Shown: positions 1 to 6,678, numbered from the stretch's first letter. The stretch is 10,551 nt of DNA from Alteromonas_E sp964230255 (GCA_964230255.1 CAXRGW010000077.1:1-10551); one strand, 5' to 3'. Made by a program: numbers and translations. Notes: generated from the letters alone by a model not told the origin.

Positions 1-135
1 TTGCTGCAGCTGTCCGGGTGCTTTTGAACTCATTTGCTGTATGTAATTTTGCCATCTACGCGGGAATAGCATAGGACCAATCCCTTCAATAATGGCGACT
101 ATTGAACAGGCGATCAGGAACGTTTGCCAACTCAT
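1..135 (-). CDS. DUF2065 (YjeT-like) small membrane protein, 3'-truncated by window edge
   Basis: The first 45 codons of a minus-strand gene are visible; the C-terminus lies outside the window. The protein opens MSWQTFLIACSIVAIIEGIG and continues through PMLFPRRWQNYIQQM. This is the DUF2065 pattern: one N-terminal transmembrane helix with a Glu-Gly pair at its end, a Pro, then a basic PRRW motif. The family's members are about 60-70 residues and have no defined biochemical role; in E. coli yjeT lies near hflKC and purA. A GGAGG ribosome site sits 7 nt before the ATG. The ATG overlaps the TGA of the upstream kynureninase-like gene (ATGA, 132-135), so the two are probably translationally coupled. 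The family call is from the motif; function is unknown. Confidence 0.75.
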   Translation of the reverse strand, partial: MSWQTFLIACSIVAIIEGIGPMLFPRRWQNYIQQMSSKAPGQLQQ

Positions 136-1328
136 GAGATAACCTCCGACAAACAAGATAAATCGTACTCTGACGGATTGTGATATAAGGCAAAACCAAA
201 GCGTAATCGATTTGCGCGATAGTCAGTAAGAACTCCGTGTTCGCGCAAGTGATCATGCAGCATTTGTGCGTCAGCCGGAGACGGTAATTCAAACGTCAAA
301 AAGTGCCCGTGACTATCCAAATCTTCTACTAATAGACAAGATTGATTCAATAGCCGATGGTTTAGTTCCTCTAAGTGCGCGAGGAAAGCACGCTGGCACT
401 GTTTAATAAAATCATCAATCTGCGCCACGGTTATTTCCATTTCTGCGAACTGTTGCAACACTGCGCGTAAGCGATAGATAGCACTAAAGTCCATCGTCGC
501 ACCCGCAAAGCGCATACCATTTTTGCTGTACTGTACGGTTCCAGCCTTAGCGGCGCTGAGTTCACCAAACTCCGCATACCAGCCGGTGTAAACCGGTCGC
601 AGGTCGCAATTGCGGGGCACCACAGCAAAACAAGCCCCTTCGCCGCCTTGCGCATATTTATAACTACCTGAAAGGTAAAAAATGCGGTCTTGAACGGCAC
701 TTAAATCTGTTGGTTTCGCCATAAAGCCGTGATACCCATCCATAACTATGATGGTATTTGGATCCTCCACCGCCGCAACAATCCGATTGAAGTCGCCACA
801 ACTGGCTCCTGAATTAAAAAATACTTGGCTGAAGAACACCATGTCGTGGCTATCCTGCTGAATAGCACTGACAAAACGATCAGCAAATGTCTGGCTTGGC
901 AAACTCGCGATTCGAGTAACATGCACCTGCCCGGCTTCTTCCATACGCTTAATTTGACGGGAGAAACTGTGAAACTCACTATCTGTGGTCAGGACTCGAA
1001 AAGGCCTTCCCAGCTCAAAGCAGCTAAAAATTCGATACAGTAATTCATGGGTGTTTGGCGCAAATACAATTTGCTCTGGTGTATCCAGGTCTAGCGTTTG
1101 CGCGATGAGATTTTGAACTTGCGGCACACTATCGGTGAAAAAGTGTTGCCATTTTTCGTCAACCCATTTGGCACTGTCATCCCAATATTGGATTTGTGCA
1201 TCGCGGGTAACATCGGGCCAAAAATAGTGGCTGTGACAAGCAAAGTGCTGCTTGCCCTGATTTGCAGCTAGAAAGCGTGAAAATAGCTGTTGGTACATAG
1301 GCAGTCGGGTACTCCAATACTGAAACAA
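132..1328 (-). CDS. Kynureninase-like PLP-dependent enzyme (aminotransferase class V fold)
   Basis: A 398-residue fold-type I PLP enzyme. The cofactor site is visible: Lys224 in SGSYKYAQGGEG is the expected Schiff-base lysine, Asp197 in VMDGYHGF should pair with the pyridine nitrogen, and His200 follows it as in kynureninases. The SYKY motif and the later GWYAEFGEL (249-257) resemble kynureninase, but the N-terminal HFACHSHYFWPDV signature (28-40) marks an uncharacterised subgroup, so the substrate cannot be named. No other kynurenine-pathway gene is present. The TTG start at 1328 is preferred: it has an AGAGG site 5 nt upstream and includes residues LP..YQQLFSR that I recall as typical of this subgroup. 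An ATG at 1298 is the alternative, with GGAG 13 nt upstream. An in-frame TAA lies a short way upstream of the TTG, with no ATG between. The downstream gene overlaps by 4 nt. Confidence 0.8.
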   Translation of the reverse strand: MFQYWSTRLPMYQQLFSRFLAANQGKQHFACHSHYFWPDVTRDAQIQYWDDSAKWVDEKWQHFFTDSVPQVQNLIAQTLDLDTPEQIVFAPNTHELLYRIFSCFELGRPFRVLTTDSEFHSFSRQIKRMEEAGQVHVTRIASLPSQTFADRFVSAIQQDSHDMVFFSQVFFNSGASCGDFNRIVAAVEDPNTIIVMDGYHGFMAKPTDLSAVQDRIFYLSGSYKYAQGGEGACFAVVPRNCDLRPVYTGWYAEFGELSAAKAGTVQYSKNGMRFAGATMDFSAIYRLRAVLQQFAEMEITVAQIDDFIKQCQRAFLAHLEELNHRLLNQSCLLVEDLDSHGHFLTFELPSPADAQMLHDHLREHGVLTDYRANRLRFGFALYHNPSEYDLSCLSEVIS

Positions 1329-1329
1329 C

Positions 1330-1351
1330 GGATCCTCTTGCGTGGGATCCT
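1330..1351. repeat. Pair of GGATCC hexamers able to form a small hairpin in the leader of the kynureninase-like gene
   Basis: Two self-complementary GGATCC hexamers (1330-1335 and 1346-1351) are separated by 10 nt and can pair as a 6-bp stem. On the minus strand the inner hexamer overlaps the AGAGGA ribosome site of the TTG start, so pairing could mask it. No T-run follows on the coding strand, so it is not a terminator for that strand. Any regulatory role is speculation. Confidence 0.3.
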
Positions 1352-1414
1352 TTTCAGTGAGTGTAGCACGACCAATTTAGCCGCTCCTAAAAACAGCCAT
1401 TAGAAAAACCAAAG

Positions 1415-1909
1415 CTAGCTGGACTGCGAACTTTCCAGTGCTAAGTCCAAACTAAAGCAAGTGCCCTTGCCGACCTCACTAGTAACCGATAGCCCACTGT
1501 TTAAAAGTTGTGTCACTTTCTTGCAAATAGCTAAACCCAAACCGTCGTGGTTCTTAGTGTCTTTGCATTGATTGGAGGCTTAATAGCGCGCATTCTTCAG
1601 CGAGATATCAACAAGCCGTTTGCGCTAATCGCTGGATAAGGTGTCATTTTGGATTTACAGCGTCTCGAAATGTTCTAACATATCGTTAAAAGTACAACCG
1701 AGTCGATGCACTTTGTTGTGACTCTTGCATTTCCAAGGCTTGCGCACTTGTTGCATGTTACTCTTATCAAAATCAGCAGCTCGTATGCGATCCATGTCAT
1801 CACTTAAGATCCTCATGGGTCGAGTTAAGTTTTTAAACAACACCAAAGAAAATACCACCACCAGTGAAATGGCTAGGCGTTGGCAAAAACACAATTTAAG
1901 TCCGAACAC
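1415..1909 (-). pseudogene. Remnant of sensor histidine kinase (TM - HAMP - HisKA scrap - HATPase C-terminus)
   Basis: This is a broken two-component kinase. From 1909 a GTG-started stretch of 84 codons encodes a hydrophobic segment running into a HAMP domain (LFKNLTRPMRIL, then FNDMLEHFETL). The periplasmic sensor loop between the two expected membrane helices appears to be deleted. A stop at about 1655 is followed in frame by DTLSSD, another stop, then RKRLVDIS, which matches the run-up to the H-box. The HELRTP histidine motif itself is missing and the reading jumps to LKNARY, a possible N-box scrap. Near 1420-1556, in another frame, KNHDGLGLAICKKVTQLL and SEVGKGTCFSLDL form the G2 box and C-terminal strands of the ATPase, ending in TAG at 1415. 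The total is about 165 codons against roughly 430-460 normally. The start overlaps the regulator's stop by one base (TAGTG), the usual RR-HK arrangement. Confidence 0.85.
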
Positions 1910-2445
1910 TAAGCCATCACTCTCTGAGGGTTAAATTTATACCCAACTCCCCAAACCGTCTGGACAACAAGTGAATTAATAGCATCGCGTTCGATTTTCG
2001 CCCCGAGACGGTTGATGTGGGGGTTTACCGTATGTGCTTAGCCAGAGTGATTATAGTCCCATACTGACTCTAACAGTTGGCTGCGAGAAAACACCTGATT
2101 GGTATCGACGGTGAGACTACCAATTCGCAATGTTGCAACATCAGTCTCAGTCGAACTCTGAATCTTGGCAAGCATGCGTATTTTGCGCAATTGCGCGCAC
2201 TCTAGCCTGTAACTCTCGGACCGAAAATGGCTTGGTCATATAGTCATCAGCGCCGAGCTCTAAGCCTAAAACCCGACGCATTTCAGAGTTTTTCGCGGTT
2301 AACATAACAAATGCTTGTTCGATTTTTTTGGCGCGAACCTCGCGGGAAATGTCTAAACCACTTACTTGCGGTAACATGACGCCTAAGACTCGATCGTTTA
2401 AGGAAACGGTTGGCTGCTCGCCGGCGCAGTTTCTTAAATCATTAC
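1909..2445 (-). pseudogene. Remnant of OmpR/PhoB-family response regulator
   Basis: The receiver half is seen at 2147-2400: MLPQVSGLDI, VMLTAKNSEM and LGLELGADDYMTKPFSVREL, with the conserved Thr and Lys of the phosphorylation site. The phosphoacceptor is lost: the expected L-D-x-M-L-P reads L-G-V-M-L-P, with a GGC codon at 2381-2383. The N-terminal acidic pocket is not recognisable. A frameshift/stop near 2147 separates the receiver from the DNA-binding part (1909-2146): LRIGSLTVDTNQVFSRSQLL, then ESVWDYNHSG, TAA (2038-2040), AHTVNPHINRLGAKIE and VQTVWGVGYKFNP. The winged-helix segment between TVD and QVFSR is deleted. An intact relative would be about 230 residues. The gene is followed directly by the broken kinase, so the whole signalling pair has been inactivated. 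Confidence 0.88.
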
Positions 2446-2462
2446 ACTAGCACGAGATTAGA

Positions 2463-3320
2463 TTAATACAATAAACTATAAATTTTGCGGCGATATCCGG
2501 ATTTCAACGGGTCGCCATCGGGTAATGCATTAACCATATCCAGAAACAGCTTTTTTGCCTCACCAAAGTTCAAATCACGCTTTAACACATTGAATAACAG
2601 CTCTAGCGCTTCTTCATACTTAGAGGCTTGTTGCAATTGCACTGACAGTTGCACCTGTAACTCCATGTCATCGGGTTGCTGTGCTAGCTTTTCTTGTAGC
2701 GCCTTGATTTCTGGAGATTCAGCAGCTTGTTCGGCGAGTTCGACTTTGCCTTGTAAAGCGCCATAGCGGCCGTCTTGGTCGACTAGACCTATAGTGGCAA
2801 GAATTTCCTTCGCTTGTTCAATATACCCTTGCTCAATAAAGCAATCTGTCATCATTAACTTGGCGTCTAGATTTTCAGGGTTTAACTCAAACGCTTGCTT
2901 AATAACGGGAAAGGCCGCTGCATAATCGCCTGCGGCGATCAATTGGGCGCCTTGTTCCAGTAAACCTTCTTCTGGTGATGGCAAATGCTTGGCTAACATT
3001 TCTCGAATTTGGCTCTCCGGCTGGACCCCGGCAAACCCATCGACCGGTTGACCACCTTTAACCAACATTACTGTAGGTAAGTTACGCACTCCAAACTGGC
3101 CGGCAATCTCCTGTTGCTTGTCACAATCAACGGTAGCTAATATCACACTATCAGCGTATTCATGTGCGAGTTTTTGAAGGATAGGCATCAAATCTTTGCA
3201 GGGTTCACACCATTCCGCCCAAAAATCGACAATGACTAAACGGTCTTGTGATTGCTGAACAACCACTTGTTGAAAATTTTCTAAACTAAGTTCGACGATG
3301 TTCGTAGTGATGTTATCCAT
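2463..3320 (-). CDS. cnoX: Thioredoxin-TPR chaperone CnoX (YbbN)
   Basis: CnoX is a cytoplasmic holdase that protects proteins from oxidative aggregation and hands clients to chaperone systems such as GroEL (known for E. coli). This 285-residue protein has the expected order: a thioredoxin fold at about residues 8-112 and TPR-like helical repeats from about 117 to the end (GLLEQGAQLIAAGDYAAAF onward, and KYEEALELLFNVLKRD). The active site WCEPC (37-41) keeps both cysteines, unlike E. coli CnoX, whose site is SxxC, so thiol-disulfide activity is possible. The cis-proline is in NLPT (80-83). Length matches the family (about 284). The ATG at 3320 has only a weak ribosome site. It reads away from the Mpo1-like gene, and its 3' end adjoins the decayed regulator. 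Confidence 0.93.
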   Translation of the reverse strand: MDNITTNIVELSLENFQQVVVQQSQDRLVIVDFWAEWCEPCKDLMPILQKLAHEYADSVILATVDCDKQQEIAGQFGVRNLPTVMLVKGGQPVDGFAGVQPESQIREMLAKHLPSPEEGLLEQGAQLIAAGDYAAAFPVIKQAFELNPENLDAKLMMTDCFIEQGYIEQAKEILATIGLVDQDGRYGALQGKVELAEQAAESPEIKALQEKLAQQPDDMELQVQLSVQLQQASKYEEALELLFNVLKRDLNFGEAKKLFLDMVNALPDGDPLKSGYRRKIYSLLY

Positions 3321-3352
3321 TGAAATGCGGTCATCTGTTTGTAATCATGGCT

Positions 3353-3382
3353 ATAATATGCGGCGTCTAAAACGAATATCAA
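3353..3382 (-). promoter_or_regulatory. Predicted sigma-70 promoter of cnoX
   Basis: On the minus strand TTGATA (3377-3382) and TATTAT (3353-3358) are separated by 18 bp, each one base from consensus. Transcription would start near 3346, giving a leader of about 26 nt. A plus-strand TATAAT overlaps the same spot (3352-3357) and might serve the divergent Mpo1-like gene, but I see no good -35 for it. Confidence 0.55.
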
Positions 3383-3438
3383 GCCATTAGCTTGGGTTCA
3401 AAGGCACAAATCATCGCTCGGCAGCAGAGGTATTATCG

Positions 3439-3759
3439 ATGTCTACAGTTAAACAGCAGGGGTTTGAATCATTCGCTGAGTTTTATCCGTATTATCTTCA
3501 AGAACATCAAAATCCTAGCTGTCGGCTGTTACACTTTATTGGCTCATGGTTGGTACTAGGGGTCATTGCCGCCGCGATAGCTACCACTAATTGGATGCTT
3601 TTGTGGTTAATGCCAGTGATTGGTTATGGTTTCGCTTGGATAGGTCATTTTTTCTACGAGCATAATAAACCGGCAACTTTTAAGCACCCTATTTATAGCC
3701 TAATGGGCGACTGGGTAATGTTCAAAGATATTTTGTTCGGTAAAGTGTCGTTGAAATAG
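3439..3759 (+). CDS. Mpo1-like (DUF962) membrane protein, possible fatty-acid 2-hydroxylation/dioxygenase family
   Basis: A 106-residue protein of the DUF962/Mpo1 family. Yeast Mpo1 is an iron-dependent dioxygenase that removes one carbon from 2-hydroxy fatty acids; the role of bacterial members is not established. Visible signatures are EHQNPSCRLLHFIG (22-35), two hydrophobic segments (about 36-50 and 52-68), and WIGHFFYEHNKPATFKHPIY (67-86), ending GDWVMFKDIL. Histidines 23, 32, 70, 75 and 83 are in positions typical of the conserved metal-ligand set. Length is normal for a bacterial member. AGAGG lies 8 nt before the ATG. It is a single-gene unit, divergent from cnoX and ended by a strong hairpin before the convergent dehydrogenase gene. 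Confidence 0.87.
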   Translation: MSTVKQQGFESFAEFYPYYLQEHQNPSCRLLHFIGSWLVLGVIAAAIATTNWMLLWLMPVIGYGFAWIGHFFYEHNKPATFKHPIYSLMGDWVMFKDILFGKVSLK

Positions 3760-3775
3760 CGCTCAAAAAGACATG

Positions 3776-3843
3776 AAAAGCCCGCTCTAATCTGTCTCTT
3801 GTTCACAATTCGATATCAAGAGACAGGATTTAGTAGGCTTTTT
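3776..3843. terminator. Long bidirectional hairpin terminator between convergent genes
   Basis: The outer arms AAAAGCC (3776-3782) and GGCTTTT (3836-3842) bracket a perfect 10-bp inner stem, CTGTCTCTTG (3792-3801) with CAAGAGACAG (3817-3826), around a 15-nt loop. The 9-nt stretches between inner and outer stems are mostly unpaired. It ends in TTTTT on the plus strand and in TTTT on the minus strand, which suits termination in both directions between the Mpo1-like gene and the sugar dehydrogenase. The inner arms also resemble the ends of IS50/IS4-group elements; see findings. Confidence 0.75.
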
Positions 3844-3854
3844 ACTAAGTAATT

Positions 3855-4958
3855 TTACTGTGGCATGAGTTGCAGTAACTTGCCGTTGGGTTCATCAGTT
3901 AACAAATAAATAAACCCGTCTTTGCCAACGATGACATCGCGAATTCGCTCTCCACGCTCACGTAACAGCTCGTACTCAGCTACAACCTTGTTGTTGTCAT
4001 CCAATTCAATACGACGCAGATGATCAAATTTCAACGAACCAACTAACAGATTTCCCTGCCATGCAGCGAATGCTTCACCTTGGTAGAAATCCATACCACT
4101 TGGTGCAATGGACGGATCCCAGTAAGTTAGTGGCTGTTCCATGCCGGCTTTTTCAGTGATGTCAGACACTGGCGTATCGTTGTAATTCACACCATAAGTG
4201 ATCACTGGCCAGCCATAGTTAGCTGCTTTCACAACAATGTTGACTTCATCGCCGCCTTTCGGGCCGTGTTCATGGGTCCACACTGCTCCCGTTTCTGGGT
4301 GAACAGTCATACCTTGCACATTGCGATGGCCATAAGAGAAAACTTCTGGTGCAGCCCCATCAACATAAGGGTTATCCGCCGGCACACTGCCGTCAGTGTT
4401 TATTCGTACCACTGTACCAATGTGATTATCTGTATTTTGTGCTTCTTCGCGTTTTGAACCACGGTCGCCAAGACTCACAAACAAGTGCCCCGCGCTATCT
4501 ATAACTACGCGACAACCAAAGTGAAAACCAATATCAATTCGAGGGCCAGCGGTAAAAATAACGTCAACATCAGTAAGCGCGTTACCACTTAATGTAGCAC
4601 TGGCAACGGTACTTGTTGAGCCACCTTCACCAGGACTGGAATAACAGAAATACAGCATATTGTTGTCGGCAAAATTAGGGTCTGCCGTAATGCCTAATAG
4701 ACCGCCTTGGTTTTGCGCTACCACTTCTGGCACACCAGAAATCGGATCGCTTAATACACCGGCACTATAACGGCGCATGGTACCCGGGCGTTCGTTGATA
4801 ATGAAATCACCGTTGGGTAGTTGCACCATGCCCCATGGATGCACTAGCCCCTTAGCAAGCTCGTTGACTTTTACACCAGCACCGCCGTGATCATGCGCTA
4901 GAACTATAGTACTGCACAAAGCGAATGACGTGGCCGCTAACCACTTTGAAATTTCCAT
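3855..4958 (-). CDS. Periplasmic PQQ-dependent aldose/glucose dehydrogenase (YliI/Asd, GSDH family)
   Basis: A soluble six-bladed beta-propeller quinoprotein expected to oxidise the C1 of aldose sugars in the periplasm using PQQ. The 367-residue length and motif order match the GSDH family: LVHPWGMVQLPNGDFIINER (38-57), GGLLGITADPNF (85-96), GFHFGCRVVID (144-154, His146 the likely catalytic base), VSLGDRG (161-167), YGHRNVQGM (209-217, PQQ contacts), THEHGPKGGDEVN (228-240) and NYGWPVITYGVNY (247-259). A Sec signal peptide is clear, with cleavage probably after VLA at residue 21; the mature N-terminus begins HDHGG. AAGGA lies 7 nt before the ATG. The gene starts only 26 bp past the dps pseudogene. 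No PQQ synthesis genes are in the window, so the cofactor source and exact sugar are unknown. Confidence 0.88.
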   Translation of the reverse strand: MEISKWLAATSFALCSTIVLAHDHGGAGVKVNELAKGLVHPWGMVQLPNGDFIINERPGTMRRYSAGVLSDPISGVPEVVAQNQGGLLGITADPNFADNNMLYFCYSSPGEGGSTSTVASATLSGNALTDVDVIFTAGPRIDIGFHFGCRVVIDSAGHLFVSLGDRGSKREEAQNTDNHIGTVVRINTDGSVPADNPYVDGAAPEVFSYGHRNVQGMTVHPETGAVWTHEHGPKGGDEVNIVVKAANYGWPVITYGVNYNDTPVSDITEKAGMEQPLTYWDPSIAPSGMDFYQGEAFAAWQGNLLVGSLKFDHLRRIELDDNNKVVAEYELLRERGERIRDVIVGKDGFIYLLTDEPNGKLLQLMPQ

Positions 4959-4984
4959 GATGGGATCCTTAATTTTTAATTTTA

Positions 4985-5383
4985 TTATGCTTGGGTCGCT
5001 CGCAGCATCCAGGCCGTTTTTTCATGTACGCGCATACGACCTGAGACTAGAGCTGCTGTCGATTCGTCATCAGTCGCGCCCTCGACTTTTTTGATTGAAC
5101 TCAGCGCAGAAAATGATTTGTATGTGCCGGATGCAGCCGCGTCTAATGTACGAATACGCTCAGAAATCTCATCAACTGCAACTGCAACTGCAACTGCAAC
5201 TGCAAGTTCAGTGTAATGATATTCAAACATCAAGTGCAACTCGCGAAATTATGGATCAGTGACGTTCCAAGGGAAATTATGGGTTTGCAAATACACGCTA
5301 TAAGAGTCTGCCAGTAGCCGTTTCAGGCCTTCGGAAATTTCCAGACGATTAGACTCACTAATGCCAATATCGATTTGTTGCAT
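4985..5383 (-). pseudogene. dps: dps pseudogene (DNA-binding ferritin-like protein)
   Basis: Dps proteins form 12-subunit shells that oxidise and store iron and protect DNA in starvation. The frame is continuous from an ATG at 5383 with a good site (AGGGG, 8 nt upstream), through LLADSYSVYLQTHNFPWNVT, to a TAA at codon 45 (5249-5251). It then resumes in the same frame with FRELHLMFEYHYTELAV, DEISERIRTL, LSSIKKVEG and RMRVHEKTAWMLRA. The ferroxidase His (THNFPWN) and the Asp/Glu of VDEISERI are still visible. Two further lesions: a five-fold AACTGC expansion adds about six Ala-Val residues inside the ferroxidase helix, and roughly 35-40 residues are deleted in frame after SSIKKVEG, removing the long helix before the C-terminal one. 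A restart at 5239 (TTG) would give an 84-residue product that cannot form the four-helix bundle. Total length is 132 codons against about 155-165. Confidence 0.9.
5174..5205. repeat. Hexanucleotide microsatellite (AACTGC)5 inside dps pseudogene
   Basis: Five perfect tandem copies of AACTGC plus two extra bases. Read on the minus strand it encodes (Ala-Val)5 where intact Dps proteins usually have AlaVal or AlaLeuAlaVal before Asp-Glu-Ile. Because the unit is 6 bp, gain or loss keeps the frame, as expected of slipped-strand replication. Confidence 0.95.
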
Positions 5384-5429
5384 GAGTTGATCCCCTGTAG
5401 CCAGCAATGAATACGTAAAGGTCGAACTA

Positions 5430-5456
5430 ATAGTAGCCTAGTTTCGATAAAACTAG
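5430..5456 (-). promoter_or_regulatory. Candidate leftover dps promoter/operator with inverted repeat
   Basis: A perfect 7-bp inverted repeat CTAGTTT/AAACTAG with a 5-nt spacer (5438-5456) lies about 55 bp before the dps ATG. On the minus strand it runs into GGCTACTATTAG, where TACTAT (5430-5435) could be a -10 with the upstream C favoured by RpoS. No convincing -35 is seen at 16-18 bp. The operator idea rests only on symmetry and position. Confidence 0.3.
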
Positions 5457-5521
5457 TGAATAGCTCGACTCTTAAGAACCCAACTTTAACGTATTAAGCT
5501 GCGTTTTGGTTTGTTATTAAC

Positions 5522-6013
5522 TCAGTGGTGTTGATGATGACTGTGATCTTTACTCTTTTCTGGTTGTTCAACATAGACTACCACTGACAAATCGTCAGCA
5601 TCGGCAAAATGCAAAGTTAATGAAAACTCTTGGCCCAACTTTAGTGGCCCAGTTAGACCGAGCAACATTACATGCTTACCTGAAGGAGCGAATTCGACTT
5701 TGCTCTCTGGTTGCACTTCAATTCCTTGCTCTAAATGACGCATACGCATTATGTCGCCATCCATTATCACGTCGTGCAGTTGAGCTTCGCGCGCGATGCT
5801 TTCCGGTACACTTGCTCCTGTAATGGTATCAGAGATACCTCCCGTATTAGCGAGCGTCAAATAAACTGCGCCAGTTGTTGCTAGTGCAAACGTTGGCCGG
5901 GCCCAAGGGTGGTCGACGTGAAAATTATCGTGATCATAATCGTGGGCGTTTGCACTGCTTATGAACCACACCGTTGTAGTCACTACAATCAAACAAATAC
6001 TTCGAAATAACAT
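5522..6013 (-). CDS. Periplasmic copper chaperone PCu(A)C
   Basis: PCu(A)C proteins bind Cu(I) in the periplasm and deliver it to the CuA site of cytochrome oxidase and related cuproproteins. In this 163-residue protein the metal site is visible as His80, Met91, His114 and Met116 (AQLHDVIMDGDIMRM and PSGKHVMLLGL), close to the H-x10-M-x21-H-x-M consensus with one extra residue. The start at 6013 is chosen over longer in-frame readings because AGAGG lies 6 nt upstream and a Sec signal peptide begins there (MLFRSICLIVVTTTVWF, cleavage probably after SANA at residue 23). The mature protein is His-rich at both ends (HDYDHDNFHVDH and DHSHHQHH), suggesting extra metal capture. It lies 41 bp downstream of a TonB copper-receptor remnant, the usual receptor-chaperone order, so it may have lost its original promoter. 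Confidence 0.9.
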   Translation of the reverse strand: MLFRSICLIVVTTTVWFISSANAHDYDHDNFHVDHPWARPTFALATTGAVYLTLANTGGISDTITGASVPESIAREAQLHDVIMDGDIMRMRHLEQGIEVQPESKVEFAPSGKHVMLLGLTGPLKLGQEFSLTLHFADADDLSVVVYVEQPEKSKDHSHHQHH

Positions 6014-6054
6014 ATGTGTCCTCTTAGAGTTAAATATTGGACTGCCACAATTAG

Positions 6055-6598
6055 TTACAATTGCCACGTCAGTGCTAAGGTAATAGCATGAGTTCAGAAG
6101 CCCGCTCTCCAACAGCCACATTAGCATTCACAACTCGATTAATTCCACCTAAATGTTTTACATAGCGTTTGTCAAACAATATTGTGGATCGCCAGGTTAA
6201 CGCTCAATGCTTCACTGAACCTGTAATCACCGCCAAGGTCAACCACCTCTACTAGTGGATTCGTTTTGAATACTTGAGACATCCTCTTGCGAGTCTACAA
6301 GCATCCATTGAACATAAGCGTGCCATTTGCTTGTCTGGTAACTGGTGTGGATTTCCAAGCTGCGCGGTGCAAGGCGATAACCAATCGCTATGTCACCACC
6401 ATAGATCTCTGCATCAACATTACTCCATTACAAAAGTGGCATTGCTCCCATCATCATCGCAATTATGTTTGCAGGTTGGTTTTGTGATGCTCGTCCGGTG
6501 ATATAGTCCTCAATGTCATACCAGAATAAGCGAGGTTGAATGCTCCAACCATCTTGCTGATAATCAAGCGCCACCTCGTTATGCGTGTTTCGGTGTGG
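6055..6598 (-). pseudogene. 3' remnant of TonB-dependent copper receptor (OprC/NosA type)
   Basis: About 180 codons of the C-terminal beta-barrel of an outer-membrane receptor can be read in several frames. In order: HNEVALDYQQDGWSIQPRLF and WYDIEDYITG, MGAMPLL, a TAA (6428-6430), WSNVDAEIYGGDIAIGYRL, WHAYVQWMLVDSQEDVSSI, a frameshift/TGA near 6240, VDLGGDYRFSEALSVNLAI, a frameshift near 6178, FDKRYVKHLGGINRVVNANV then AVGER, a frameshift near 6090-6105, and finally ITLALTWQL with TAA at 6055-6057. The HLGGINRV and AVGER motifs and the Asp-Val-Ser-Ser barrel strand are typical of copper receptors. The N-terminal plug and most of the barrel (normally about 650-700 residues in all) are absent: the remnant begins within about 5 bp of the tRNA-Thr 3' end. 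Neighbour PCu(A)C supports the copper assignment. Confidence 0.85.
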
Positions 6599-6602
6599 AA
6601 AA

Positions 6603-6678
<76 letters not shown>

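Noticed and set aside
2485..2766. Plus-strand Ser/Cys-rich open frame
   Set aside because: It is the antisense shadow of the TPR part of cnoX; the odd composition comes from the complement of Glu/Gln/Ala codons.
5174..5205. Tandem repeat as a CRISPR array or origin iterons
   Set aside because: The units are 6 bp with no spacers and lie in frame inside a dps coding remnant; this is a coding microsatellite.
5249..5251. Recoded or read-through stop in dps
   Set aside because: TAA is not a selenocysteine or pyrrolysine codon, no recoding element is visible, and the gene also lacks a core helix.
6014..6127. N-terminal extension of PCu(A)C (38 extra residues)
   Set aside because: The extension reads through the end of the receptor remnant and lacks a signal peptide; the ATG at 6013 has a good ribosome site and starts a clean signal peptide.
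6274..6501. Plus-strand open frames of about 66-75 codons
   Set aside because: They run antisense to the receptor remnant, show no ribosome site or recognisable domain, and are explained by the minus-strand beta-barrel reading.
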